From an uncultured Pelagimonas sp. (GTDB lineage Bacteria > Pseudomonadota > Alphaproteobacteria > Rhodobacterales > Rhodobacteraceae), in NCBI GenBank assembly GCA_947497905.1, contig CANMIH010000005.1:1-64000 (forward strand): a stretch of 64,000 nucleotides of DNA, read 5' to 3'. The notes beneath the pieces were generated by a model that saw only the letters and a list, made by a program, of their open reading frames with translations, had not been told where the DNA came from and did no database searches. Shown here in pieces: positions 17,376-26,371 of the stretch (positions are counted from its first letter, which is position 1; every line of letters starts with the position of its first letter). The position numbers and the translations under genes are program-made.

Positions 17376-18179
17376 ATGGAGAAAAACACCGCTGCCGGGT
17401 TCCCCGGCCGAAACACAGGTGCTGTCCCCGATTTTGATGCGCTCAAGGCCCGTGTTGATGCTCTGAATGCCCGCTATCGCCACCACGGCGCAACAGCGGT
17501 GCTGGAAGGGGCATTGCGCGATCCAGAGGCCGGTCGCATTGCCATGGTGTCCTCCTTTGGGGCTGAATCTGTGGCGCTGCTCCACCTTGTGGCGATGGTC
17601 GACCGGAAAACCCCGGTCTTGTTCATCGACACCCAGCTGCTTTTTGCCGAGACACTGGTGTATCAGCAGGAGATGGCGGAGCGGTTGCGTCTGGAAAACC
17701 TCAAGGTGATCCGCGCGTCGCAACAGGATCTGGATCGGCAAGACCCCTATGGCGCCTTGCGCCTGTCGGATCAGGATCGCTGCTGTGATATTCGCAAGAC
17801 CCAGCCGTTGGAAAAGGCCTTAAAGGGCTATGATGGCTGGATTACGGGGCGCAAGCGCTACCAAAGCAAAAGCCGGGCTGGGCTTGAGTTCTTTGAATTG
17901 GAAGAGGCCACGGGCCGCATCAAGGTGAACCCGCTGGCCCATTGGGGGCCGGATGACGTGCGCCAGTACATGGAAGAGAACCGCCTGCCCAAACACCCGC
18001 TGGTGGCTCAGGGGTACCCGTCTATCGGATGTGCTCCCTGCACCAGCAAAGTCGCCCCCGGCGCAGACCCAAGATCGGGCCGCTGGCAGGGGCAAAACAA
18101 AGAAGAATGTGGCATTCACTTTGTGAATGGCCAGGCCGTTCGCCAGAACGCGTCGAAACCCAAAGGAGAAAACGCATGA
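17376..18179 (+). CDS. cysH: Assimilatory APS-type sulfonucleotide reductase
   Basis: 267 aa. Thioredoxin-dependent reduction of activated sulfate to sulfite. The P-loop-like SSFGAESVALLHLV and GWITGRKRYQS are family motifs. Four cysteines ligate a 4Fe-4S cluster: CC in DQDRCCDIRK and CxxC in SIGCAPCTSK, with the catalytic Cys in EECGIH. This CC...CxxC pattern is the mark of adenylyl-sulfate (APS) rather than PAPS reductases. It begins 3 bp after cysI and overlaps DUF934 by ATGA. Confidence 0.93.
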   Translation: MEKNTAAGFPGRNTGAVPDFDALKARVDALNARYRHHGATAVLEGALRDPEAGRIAMVSSFGAESVALLHLVAMVDRKTPVLFIDTQLLFAETLVYQQEMAERLRLENLKVIRASQQDLDRQDPYGALRLSDQDRCCDIRKTQPLEKALKGYDGWITGRKRYQSKSRAGLEFFELEEATGRIKVNPLAHWGPDDVRQYMEENRLPKHPLVAQGYPSIGCAPCTSKVAPGADPRSGRWQGQNKEECGIHFVNGQAVRQNASKPKGENA

Positions 18180-18559
18180 CCGTGATCGTAACTGATGCTG
18201 GTTTTGCAGCTGACACTTGGACCGGTGACTTTGATGCGGTCACCGCGTTGGATCTTGCGTCTGACGTCGACCCCGCAACGGTTGAGTTGACCGATGAGAT
18301 CACCATGATCCGCGTTCAGTTCCCTAGTTTTGCGGACGGACGTGGCTTTACCATTGGCCGCGTCCTGCGTCTGCGTGGGTACAAAGGCCAGCTGCGCGCG
18401 CAGGGTCATGTCTTGGCAGATCAATATGCCATGGCACGCCGCGCGGGCTTTGACGAGGTGGAAATCGACGACGATCTGGCCGCGCGCCAGCCCGCCGATC
18501 AATGGGTATTCCGCGCCGATTGGCAGGCCCATAACTATCAATCCCGTCTGCGCGGTTGA
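18176..18559 (+). CDS. DUF934 protein of the cys operon
   Basis: 127 aa. DUF934 hallmark FPSFADGRGFTIGRVLRLR, followed by LRAQGHVLADQYAMARRAGFDE. It always travels with cysI/cysH in alpha- and betaproteobacteria and is the last gene of this operon. The exact role is unsettled; it may assist the reductases. The ATG overlaps the cysH TGA. A strong terminator follows at 18586. Confidence 0.87.
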   Translation: MTVIVTDAGFAADTWTGDFDAVTALDLASDVDPATVELTDEITMIRVQFPSFADGRGFTIGRVLRLRGYKGQLRAQGHVLADQYAMARRAGFDEVEIDDDLAARQPADQWVFRADWQAHNYQSRLRG

Positions 18560-18585
18560 CCTAGGCGCCACAAAGGCCCATGTCT

Positions 18586-18619
18586 GCCGTCGCAGCCAGA
18601 TCGGCGCGACGGCTTTTTT
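18586..18619 (+). terminator. Terminator of the cys operon
   Basis: GCCGTCGC (18586-18593) pairs with GCGACGGC (18606-18613), followed by TTTTTT. It separates the cys operon from fpr. Confidence 0.9.
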
Positions 18620-18689
18620 CCTGACGCAGATCAAAGCTAAATCCAGGCTGTCGGTTTACACCGAGCCGCGAACGACGTTGAGATAAGAG

Positions 18690-19532
18690 ATGACCGCAGT
18701 GACCGAAGCACCCGCCCCCGAGGCCAAGAAAAAGGCCATGCCTGACGCTCAGACCGTGACTGAGGTCAAACATTGGACAGACCGTCTGTTTTCGTTCCGC
18801 GTGACGCGCCCGGCAAGCCTGCGCTTCCGTTCGGGTGAGTTTGTCATGATCGGCCTGATGCAAACCGATGCAAAGACTGGCCGTGAAAAGCCCTTGCTGC
18901 GCGCCTATTCCATTGCCTCGCCCAGCTGGGATGAGGAAATGGAGTTTTACTCGATCAAGGTCCAAGACGGCCCGCTGACCTCGCGCCTTCAGCACATCAA
19001 AGTTGGCGATGAGATCATCATGCGTCCCAAGCCGGTTGGCACGCTGGTGCATGACGCCCTGCTGCCTGGCAAACGTCTTTGGTTGTTTGCAACCGGCACC
19101 GGCTTTGCGCCATTTGCGTCGCTGCTGCGTGAACCGCAGACCTATGAAGACTACGATGAGGTTGTGATCACCCACACCTGTCGCGAAGTTGGCGAACTCA
19201 CCTATGGTGCGGAACTGATCGAAGGCCTGAAAACCGATGAACTTCTGAACGAAGTGATCGGTGACGGGTTCTGGAAAAAAATCAAGTACTACCCGACCAC
19301 AACCCGCGAAGAGAGCCCCAAGATGGGTCGCATCACCGATCTGATGCGCTCGGGTGAAGCCTTTGCGGATCTGGATGTGCCTCAGATCAACCAAGACACA
19401 GACCGCGCGATGATCTGTGGCAATCTGGCGTTTAACCTTGAGCTGAAAGAGATGCTCGAGGGCTATGGTCTTGAAGAAGGGGCCAATTCCGATCCCAAAC
19501 ACTATGTCGTGGAAAAGGCTTTCCTCGACTAA
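18690..19532 (+). CDS. fpr: Ferredoxin-NADP+ reductase
   Basis: 280 aa. FAD-binding LRAYSIASPSWDEEMEFYS and NADP-binding FATGTGFAPFASLLREPQTY, with a C-terminal DPKHYVVEKAFLD typical of bacterial class FNR. It moves electrons between NADPH and ferredoxin or flavodoxin. Its position after the sulfite reductase operon suggests it feeds CysI, though it has its own promoter region after the terminator. A proline/alanine-rich N-terminal tail of about 15 residues precedes the FAD domain. The start follows GAGATAAGAG. Confidence 0.92.
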   Translation: MTAVTEAPAPEAKKKAMPDAQTVTEVKHWTDRLFSFRVTRPASLRFRSGEFVMIGLMQTDAKTGREKPLLRAYSIASPSWDEEMEFYSIKVQDGPLTSRLQHIKVGDEIIMRPKPVGTLVHDALLPGKRLWLFATGTGFAPFASLLREPQTYEDYDEVVITHTCREVGELTYGAELIEGLKTDELLNEVIGDGFWKKIKYYPTTTREESPKMGRITDLMRSGEAFADLDVPQINQDTDRAMICGNLAFNLELKEMLEGYGLEEGANSDPKHYVVEKAFLD

Positions 19533-19564
19533 ACCTTACAATTCGGTATCATTTATCTTAATAA

Positions 19565-19587
19565 GGGCGGTCTGCGGGCCGCCCTTT
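19565..19587 (+). terminator. Terminator after fpr
   Basis: GGGCGG (19565-19570) pairs with CCGCCC (19579-19584), followed by TTT. The short T-run makes it a weaker candidate. Confidence 0.6.
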
Positions 19588-19649
19588 CACGTTCATTTAA
19601 GCCCTTGCTGTTCTCCTGATGGCACCACTCACAACCTCAGGAGACCAGA

Positions 19650-19988
19650 ATGCAACTTACGCGCATCACCCAAGATCCTGAGACCACTGCCATAGGCGCC
19701 GCACCAACTTCCATTGACGTGCGCGCCATCAGCCCGGAACAGATTGATGAGATTGTTGATCAGTTTTTGGCCGACGGTCAGAATCTCAGCATCGATCTTA
19801 TTACGCTCTCTCGATTTGGGGCCCGCTTTGGTCAACATCTGGCCCGCAGCAGCGGGATCCCATACGCCTCCAAGCCCAATCTTGACCTTATCGCGCTGGC
19901 GACGGAATACCGCGAAAAGGCAAAACGTGATTACGCCCCTGTCGCCTCATGGGATAGCTTTATGCGGTTCCTAAACCAGCTGACCTAA
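19650..19988 (+). CDS. Small hypothetical cytoplasmic protein
   Basis: 112 aa with no recognised domain. Mostly helical composition, for example ISPEQIDEIVDQFLADG and LDLIALATEYREKAKRDYA, with no signal peptide or membrane segment. CAGGAGACC lies 6-14 bases before the ATG, and a compact terminator follows at 19991, so it is a well-bounded single-gene unit. Confidence 0.75.
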   Translation: MQLTRITQDPETTAIGAAPTSIDVRAISPEQIDEIVDQFLADGQNLSIDLITLSRFGARFGQHLARSSGIPYASKPNLDLIALATEYREKAKRDYAPVASWDSFMRFLNQLT

Positions 19989-19990
19989 AA

Positions 19991-20018
19991 AAAGGCCGCG
20001 CAATAGCACGGCCTTTTT
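19991..20018. terminator. Bidirectional terminator
   Basis: AAAGGCCG (19991-19998) pairs with CGGCCTTT (20009-20016), with A and T runs on both sides, between convergent genes. Confidence 0.88.
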
Positions 20019-20041
20019 GTCTTCGTTTTCACGGGTATCAA

Positions 20042-20953
20042 TCAGAGGCCAAGCTGGGCCTTAAGCTGATCGAGGATCACAGGCAGGGTCTCAGGGCTGT
20101 CCTTAGCCTGTTGGAGCAGCGTTTTAGCCGCTGTTTTCGCAACAAGGTTCAGTTCGGAGCTGTCGATATACTCCGCCACCTTGTCAAAATCGAACCCAGC
20201 AACCGTCAGCAAATCGCTGATGTTGGACGCCGCAGCACCCGCCGTGCCTGTTACGGCCTCAGCCGTTGCAGCCGCCGCATCTGTTGCGCCCTCTACAGCT
20301 TCGGCAGCAACATCCGCGCCCGCGTCAACAACAGAAGTTACCGCGTCCGTTGCCGTTTCGGTCACGGCAGTCGCTGCCTCACCCGTGGCATCAACCGCAG
20401 CGCCAGCGACCTCTGCAGTGGTATCCACCACCGACGATACTGCATCTGCTGCAGTCTCAGTAACCGCGCTCGCGGCATCTCCTGCAACTTCAGCCGCAGC
20501 ACCTGCTACATCTGCGACGGCCTCCACTCCGGTTTCTGCAACCGAAGACACCGCCTCAGACGCAACTGCGGCAGCGGCTTCACCAAGTTCACCGGCCCCT
20601 GAGAGAGCGTCGCTAACGGCATCTCCAACCGCCTGCGCCGCATCCTCAGCCACACCTTCCGCGGCCGTTGTTACAGCGTCGGCTGCCTCAGCAGCCGCTG
20701 CCGTGGCCGCTTCTGCAGTTGTATCGACGGCCTCAACAGCGTCAGCCACCGCACCTTCAACGGCATCCGCCAAGGTTTCTGCGGTCTCTTCGGCAGGTGT
20801 CTCGACCACCTCTTCAACCTGTGTCTCCTCAACGGGAGCAGGTTCTGCGACGACAGGCGCTGCTGCTTCGGGCTCAGCAACCTGACCTGTGTACCAGATA
20901 TATCCACCAATCGATGCGGCTGCAGCGATGCAAATTAGGATCAGATTCCTCAT
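20042..20953 (-). CDS. Ala-rich repetitive membrane-anchored protein
   Basis: 303 aa. The N-terminus is a signal anchor (RNLILICIAAAASIGGYIWY), followed by a Pro/Glu/Val segment. About 200 residues are then made almost only of Ala, Val, Thr, Asp, Glu and Ser in imperfect 11-residue-like units (variants of AVDTTAEAATAA and DAVSSVVDTTAEVAG). The last ~50 residues are non-repetitive (SDLLTVAGFDFDKVAEYIDS, LDQLKAQLGL). The repeat region looks like an extended amphipathic helix, as in LEA, phasin or stalk-like envelope proteins. Function unknown. GGGAGAG lies 6 bases before the ATG. Confidence 0.8.
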   Translation of the reverse strand: MRNLILICIAAAASIGGYIWYTGQVAEPEAAAPVVAEPAPVEETQVEEVVETPAEETAETLADAVEGAVADAVEAVDTTAEAATAAAAEAADAVTTAAEGVAEDAAQAVGDAVSDALSGAGELGEAAAAVASEAVSSVAETGVEAVADVAGAAAEVAGDAASAVTETAADAVSSVVDTTAEVAGAAVDATGEAATAVTETATDAVTSVVDAGADVAAEAVEGATDAAAATAEAVTGTAGAAASNISDLLTVAGFDFDKVAEYIDSSELNLVAKTAAKTLLQQAKDSPETLPVILDQLKAQLGL

Positions 20954-21147
20954 TGGGTCTCTCCCATAACAATACGGTCACATGAACAACGCGCTCATGC
21001 GTTGACATGGATGTGCCTGTGCAATACGCCCACAACAAGGGGGAAACTACCTATTCTTAACGCAGTTTAACCCGATTGCGGCTTGAAAGACGCCCAAGCC
21101 CTGTTTACTTTGACGCACTGACCTGAACCGGAAAATGGAGCAAACCA

Positions 21148-21693
<546 letters not shown>

Positions 21694-21720
21694 TCTTCGA
21701 TTTATTGCATTTAATTAAGA

Positions 21721-21748
21721 ACCCGCCGGTTTTCGGCGGGTTTTTTTT
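21721..21748 (+). terminator. Terminator of infC
   Basis: ACCCGCCG (21721-21728) pairs with CGGCGGGT (21734-21741), followed by a run of T. Confidence 0.92.
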
Positions 21749-21774
21749 GCATCGACTGCTACCCTGCTACGAGG

Positions 21775-22767
21775 TTAGGCCTCGCGTAGGCGTCCTCGCA
21801 TCGGGATCTCTTTCAACAGCCCGCCAACCCCCATGCGTGCGATATCACCCGGAGCAACCTTGACCCCACAGATCAATCTCTCAAGCACCCAATCCGCCCC
21901 GTTCATCGCAGAGGAGCGTGCGCAGCCCGGAAGCCCGATGACCGGCCGGTCATCCAGTGTTCCAAAGAACAAAAGGTTGCCCGGATCAACCGGCATGCCG
22001 AAATGGGTAACCTCACCACCGGCCTGCCTGAGCGCCTCAGGCGCGACATCATAGGGATCCGATGTTGCCGAGCCGGTTAGAATCAGCACGAGCTCTTCCT
22101 GCGTCGCCCGCAACGCATCTGCCAGAGCTGACACGTCGTGCCGCACCTGACATTCTGGTGCAAGACTCACCCCCAAGCGATCCAATCGCTCTTTGGTCAC
22201 CGCCTGACCTTTCTCCCCTTTGGCTTCTGGGTCGATTGTCGTTTGGATCAATCGCGCAGTTTTATGCTTTGCAGGTTTTAAGCGCAGCGCCGATTGCCCT
22301 GCCAGACAGGCCGCCTCAAGAGCGGCCTTGGGCACTCCGTAGGAAATAATCTTGACCGTTGCGACCATCCCATTGGTTGCAGCGCGCTGCCATGCCGGCA
22401 CCGTCGCCACCGTGATCATCGGATGTAATGCGTTCAGCGCATCGATACGATCTGCAAGAACTTCGATGACCCCGGGCGCCGTTGCGTAGATGTTCACACG
22501 CCCCGTGGACGCCTGCCCCAAACGCAGGCCCGCGCGTTCTGGATCTGGGACAATCGCGGAAGCAAGGCGCTCAGCCGCCGCGTCTTCATGCAGATCCTCA
22601 GCCTCTAGCCGCGCAACCGTGACCTCCGTAAGTCCCGCACCTGTTATGCGCTTCAAGTCATCCGGGGTCAGCACCCGCCCTTTTCGTAACCTGCCATCCG
22701 GTAGACCCAGAGAATGTGCAAGAATTGCCCCTTCGGCCTCGGAAACAGACACTGGACCAAACTTCAT
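21775..22767 (-). CDS. Molybdopterin-binding (MoeA-like) protein
   Basis: 330 aa. MoeA-type N-terminal segment (GAILAHSLGLPDGRLRKGRVLTP) and a MoCF-binding domain (LVLILTGSATSDPYDVAPEALR, HFGMPVDPGNLLFFG, VIGLPGCARS). It is more divergent than a housekeeping MoeA and lies in an operon with XdhC (ATGA overlap, 22764-22767). It probably handles molybdenum cofactor for xanthine-dehydrogenase/CO-dehydrogenase-family enzymes. No such hydroxylase gene lies in the window. Confidence 0.82.
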   Translation of the reverse strand: MKFGPVSVSEAEGAILAHSLGLPDGRLRKGRVLTPDDLKRITGAGLTEVTVARLEAEDLHEDAAAERLASAIVPDPERAGLRLGQASTGRVNIYATAPGVIEVLADRIDALNALHPMITVATVPAWQRAATNGMVATVKIISYGVPKAALEAACLAGQSALRLKPAKHKTARLIQTTIDPEAKGEKGQAVTKERLDRLGVSLAPECQVRHDVSALADALRATQEELVLILTGSATSDPYDVAPEALRQAGGEVTHFGMPVDPGNLLFFGTLDDRPVIGLPGCARSSAMNGADWVLERLICGVKVAPGDIARMGVGGLLKEIPMRGRLREA

Positions 22768-23732
22768 GCGCCTTTCCTCAGCACCTGCGTCATCTCTGAC
22801 AGAATTGACACTGCGATTTCAGGCGGACCAGACGCGCCTATATCCAAACCAATCGGCCCATGGATGCGCGCAATTTCATCTGCGGTAAATCCAGCCTCGA
22901 TGAGCCTTGCCTCACGCTTTGCATGGGTGCGTGTTGATCCAAGCGCACCGATATAGAAACAATCGGACCTCAAAGCGGCATGTAACGCCGGATCATCCAG
23001 TTTGGGATCATGGGTCAACAAAACCAAAGCCGTACGGCTATCAAGACCATGCGCCTCGACGGCCTCGTCGGGCCAGTCATGCACCAATGTCTCTCCCGGA
23101 AAACGATCAGACGAAGCAAAGGCCTCGCGTGGGTCGATGACCAGCGGGTCATAGCCTGCGATCCGCGCCATGGGCAAAAGCGCCTGCGTGATGTGGACCG
23201 CACCGACAACGACAAGACGCAACGGGGGGTTGTGGATTGCGACAAATGTCCGGCTGTTCTCTTCAAAGCCTGAGCGATCCATCCGGAACCGATCTTCATG
23301 CCCGGACAGGTCCAGCCTGCGCTCTCCGGTATCGAGATCGACAACATAGGCCACCGGGCGACGTGCAGAACGCGCCGCTACGAGTTCCGCCAAAACTTCA
23401 GCTGACAAAACCGACCCAATGGGTTCCAAAAGCACGCGAATGGTGCCGCCACAGGCCAGACCAACGGCAAAGGCATCATCATCCGAAACCCCGAACTCAA
23501 GCTCGCGCGCGGTGGTTTCCTCCAGCGCTTCAAGCGCTTCCATGATCACGGCCCCTTCAACACAGCCACCTGAAACCGAGCCTTCGATCTGACCATCACC
23601 AGAAATCACCAGCTGGCTGCCAACACGGCGCGGTGCGGAGCCCCAAGTTTCGATCACCGTCGCCAGAACCGCGCCAACGCCTGCGCGATGCCAGTCCAAG
23701 GCCTGTTCTGGAATATTATCAAATCGCTGCAT
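22764..23732 (-). CDS. XdhC/CoxI-family molybdenum cofactor insertion protein
   Basis: 322 aa. N-terminal XdhC_CoxI domain (AVLATVIETWGSAPRRVGSQ, GSVSGGCVEGAVI) and C-terminal Rossmann-type XdhC_C domain (LVVVGAVHITQALLPMA, VLLTHDPKLDDPAL, FYIGALGSTRTHAKR). These proteins bind Mo-cofactor and promote its sulfuration and insertion into xanthine-dehydrogenase-family hydroxylases. ATG 23732 with GGGAGA upstream is preferred over the preceding GTG. First gene of a two-gene operon with the MoeA-like protein. Confidence 0.88.
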   Translation of the reverse strand: MQRFDNIPEQALDWHRAGVGAVLATVIETWGSAPRRVGSQLVISGDGQIEGSVSGGCVEGAVIMEALEALEETTARELEFGVSDDDAFAVGLACGGTIRVLLEPIGSVLSAEVLAELVAARSARRPVAYVVDLDTGERRLDLSGHEDRFRMDRSGFEENSRTFVAIHNPPLRLVVVGAVHITQALLPMARIAGYDPLVIDPREAFASSDRFPGETLVHDWPDEAVEAHGLDSRTALVLLTHDPKLDDPALHAALRSDCFYIGALGSTRTHAKREARLIEAGFTADEIARIHGPIGLDIGASGPPEIAVSILSEMTQVLRKGA

Positions 23733-23800
23733 CACATGTCTCCCTGCCCTAACCTACTCATTTAGGAAGAGCTGTCGCCTTGTCCAAAGGTCTCGGTAAA

Positions 23801-23831
23801 GAAAAACACCTGACCCGCGGGTTAGGTGTTT
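23801..23831 (-). terminator. Terminator of the FAD monooxygenase gene
   Basis: Arms 23804-23816 and 23819-23831 form a long hairpin (AAACACCT and AGGTGTTT outer arms) followed on the minus strand by TTTTTC. It overlaps the stop codon at 23822. Confidence 0.8.
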
Positions 23832-24991
23832 GTCACATCATGGGAATAGATCCAGTCAAACTGGTGCAGCATTTTACCCGGGGCCAATCTTCCAAGCACG
23901 GACAGGCCCAGATGCGCGGTCTTGCGAACCAATGGGTTCCGAAGATGATACTTCCAAGCATTCCCCGTTGCCGTGGCTACAATCTTTGACACCCTGTCAT
24001 GCCGCCGCCGCTGATACTGGGCCAGTCCACTTTGCAGATCTGGTGCGGCGTCAAGACTATCGGCAAGCACCCAGGCATCTTCCAGCGCCATCACCGCGCC
24101 CTGCGCCATAAACGGTAGCGTCGGATGTGCCGCATCGCCTAGCAGGGCAACCCCGTCGCCGTACCAATTCCGCGCTACCGGGTGTCGGAACAATCCCCAG
24201 AGGCCGGGCTCCTGCGCCGCATGAAGCAGATCCTGCATCGCGCCAAATTCAGCAAAACTGCGCTGAAGCTGGCCAGTGGTGTCGCGATGGCTCCAGCTTT
24301 CTTCAACCCAATCTTTGCGTTCTTCTACGGCCACAAGATTGACCATCTCACCGCCGCGCAACGGATAACTGACCAGATGCCGTCCCGGCGCCATATGCAC
24401 CCGCGCCTCGGTTGGATGCCCCGCGATATTGGGCACCGTCGCTCGCCAGGCCACCTGACCGGTGAAAAATGGGGCCGAAACCCCATTCAGGATCGGACGC
24501 AAGACGGAATGAAGACCATCGGCTCCAATCACAAGCTCATCTTCAACCTGATCGCCATTACACAGCTCAACACGCGGCCGTGCCCCGGGATGCACCGTCT
24601 CTACTTTTTGTAACAGCCGGATCTGCACCCCGGCCGCACGCGCGGATTTCGCCAGGAGGTCAATAAGATCAGCTCGGTGCACAAAACGATAGCTTTGTTG
24701 TTTTGGCAAACCGGCCAGATCAAGCCGCAAAACTTCTCGCCCCGCCCGGTAATCTCGCAGCGACACAGCTTGTCCCGCGAGTGAAACATCCTTGAAAGGC
24801 TCTGCGAGACCAAGTGCCTCCAGAACCCGAAGCCCATTGGGGCTAACTTGTATTCCAGCGCCAACTTCGCGGATGGCATCGGCCTGTTCCAAAACGCGCA
24901 CCTGCGCCCCGCGCAGCTGAAGAGCAAGGGCGACGGTCAATCCACCAATGCCACCGCCAATTACAGTGACCTGCTTATCTGCAAGTGCCAT
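23822..24991 (-). CDS. FAD-dependent monooxygenase (salicylate hydroxylase-like)
   Basis: 389 aa. Class A flavin hydroxylase: FAD-binding VIGGGIGGLTVALAL, the DG motif in VIGADGLHSVLRP, and GDAAHPTLPFMAQGA for the FAD phosphate. It resembles salicylate or 3-hydroxybenzoate hydroxylases, which hydroxylate aromatic acids using NAD(P)H and oxygen. No aromatic ring-cleavage genes are near, so the substrate is open. ATG 24991 is used; a GTG at 24997 is an alternative. It is separated from dksA by a terminator. Confidence 0.88.
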   Translation of the reverse strand: MALADKQVTVIGGGIGGLTVALALQLRGAQVRVLEQADAIREVGAGIQVSPNGLRVLEALGLAEPFKDVSLAGQAVSLRDYRAGREVLRLDLAGLPKQQSYRFVHRADLIDLLAKSARAAGVQIRLLQKVETVHPGARPRVELCNGDQVEDELVIGADGLHSVLRPILNGVSAPFFTGQVAWRATVPNIAGHPTEARVHMAPGRHLVSYPLRGGEMVNLVAVEERKDWVEESWSHRDTTGQLQRSFAEFGAMQDLLHAAQEPGLWGLFRHPVARNWYGDGVALLGDAAHPTLPFMAQGAVMALEDAWVLADSLDAAPDLQSGLAQYQRRRHDRVSKIVATATGNAWKYHLRNPLVRKTAHLGLSVLGRLAPGKMLHQFDWIYSHDVTNT

Positions 24992-25008
24992 GTCCACCCC
25001 CGATCACG

Positions 25009-25037
25009 CAAAAACGCCGAGGCGATGCCCCGGCGTT
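25009..25037 (-). terminator. Terminator of dksA
   Basis: On the minus strand AACGCCG (25037-25031) pairs with CGGCGTT (25019-25013), followed by a short T-run, just downstream of dksA. Confidence 0.7.
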
Positions 25038-25058
25038 CAGGTTTTTCAGCAATCCACC

Positions 25059-25481
25059 TTAGTCGTCGCGATGTACTTTTTCACGACGCTCGTGGCGTTC
25101 CTGTGCCTCAAGGCTCATGGTTGCGATCGGACGTGCATCCAGACGTTTGAGGCTGATCGGGTCACCGGTCACATCGCAGTATCCGTATTCGCCTTCATCG
25201 ATCCGGCGCAGCGCCGCGTCGATTTTGGCAACCAGCTTGCGCTGACGATCCCGTGTGCGCAGTTCCAGCGCCCGATCGGTTTCTTCACTGGCCCGGTCGT
25301 TCACATCGGGAATATTCCGAGTGCCTTCCTGCAGTGTTTCGATGGTGTCGCGGCTGTCTGCCAGCAACTCTTCTTTCCATGCATAAAGTTTGCGGCGGAA
25401 ATATTCTGTTTGCCGCTCATTCATAAAAGGTTCGTCTTCAGCCGGACGATAGTCATCCGGAAGGAAGGTTTCGGGCTTCAT
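25059..25481 (-). CDS. dksA: RNA polymerase-binding protein DksA (zinc-cysteine-poor)
   Basis: 140 aa. Coiled-coil globular DksA with FMNERQTEYFRRKLYAWKEEL, coiled-coil tip residues near DRASEETDRALELRTRDR, and a C-terminal finger region GEYGYCDVTGDPISLKRLDARP. Classical DksA has four zinc cysteines; only one (GYC) is present here, with Thr and others at the remaining positions. Rhodobacter-type DksA proteins that act without zinc are known. It modulates rRNA and stringent-response promoters with ppGpp. The start at 25481 follows GGGAG. Confidence 0.9.
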   Translation of the reverse strand: MKPETFLPDDYRPAEDEPFMNERQTEYFRRKLYAWKEELLADSRDTIETLQEGTRNIPDVNDRASEETDRALELRTRDRQRKLVAKIDAALRRIDEGEYGYCDVTGDPISLKRLDARPIATMSLEAQERHERREKVHRDD

Positions 25482-25754
25482 GGTCGCTCCCTCGTGTTCG
25501 CCAACATCCGACACTGTCAAAAGCTCCTCCAGATCATTGGCACCCCTGCGGGCTGCATCTATCCTATGGGCTAGGTCTTGTCACTACTCAAACAAACACG
25601 GCATGACCCTGCGCCTCGGCAAGAAGGTGCGCCATCGCACACCAAACACCCCTGAGATGATTTAACAGTCTGACAGCAAATCCTTTCTTCATCTTTAACC
25701 GTTTTTCTTAGAGCCGACGCGACTCATGTCACTTTGCAAAGATCGGAGCATGAA

Positions 25755-26258
25755 ATGTTGAAACTGACTGTTACCCCAATCATCGCTTTTGCAGTTTTCG
25801 CCGCATTTTCCGGCGCTTTGAGTGCACAAGAGAAGGAATCAATTGCCTCAGTGGGCTCTTGGGATGTGATCCGCCATGCCCCCGGGGGTGAGTTCATCGG
25901 CTGCAGCATGGAACGCGGAGGTGGGACTTTTGATTTTGGGCTAATGCGCAATTCGGATGGCTGGCGGATCGGGTTCAAACCAATGGGCATGCAACATGGC
26001 CTATCAGTCCCGGTGACACTGACACTGGGCGGGCAGCAGAAAACCTTGGCAATAGTTGTTGAAGGTCCCTCGGGATTTGGTGTGATAGATGATTCCCTGA
26101 TTGAGGCCATCGCGGCGGCGCGCAGTATGCAGGCTCTGGTCAACGAGGCTCCACATGAGTTGTCTTTGACAGACACCCGTGAGGCCATCGCCGTGACTCT
26201 CTCCTGTTTTGAACGACGTGGCCGAGGATCACGCGCAACCTTCACGTCAAACAACTGA
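25755..26258 (+). CDS. Secreted IalB-like hypothetical protein
   Basis: 167 aa with a signal peptide (LTVTPIIAFAVFAAFSGALSA, cleavage near SAQ). The mature part starts GSWDVIRHAPGGEFIGCSME and ends with SCFERR; two cysteines may form a disulfide. It loosely resembles the invasion-associated-locus-B-like secreted proteins of alphaproteobacteria. ATG 25755 is set by GGAG 7 bases upstream. Its layout (W-x-V, early Cys, late Cys) matches the next gene, suggesting diverged tandem paralogues. Confidence 0.72.
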   Translation: MLKLTVTPIIAFAVFAAFSGALSAQEKESIASVGSWDVIRHAPGGEFIGCSMERGGGTFDFGLMRNSDGWRIGFKPMGMQHGLSVPVTLTLGGQQKTLAIVVEGPSGFGVIDDSLIEAIAAARSMQALVNEAPHELSLTDTREAIAVTLSCFERRGRGSRATFTSNN

Positions 26259-26371
26259 CGGCTAGAGAGGTCGGGTATACCTAACTTGATACGGTATTGA
26301 GATCCCGAAGATAGTTTTGTGGCTTATTGAGCGCGCTTTTGAAGTAGCCCTCTGCACAAAGGATTTATCTC

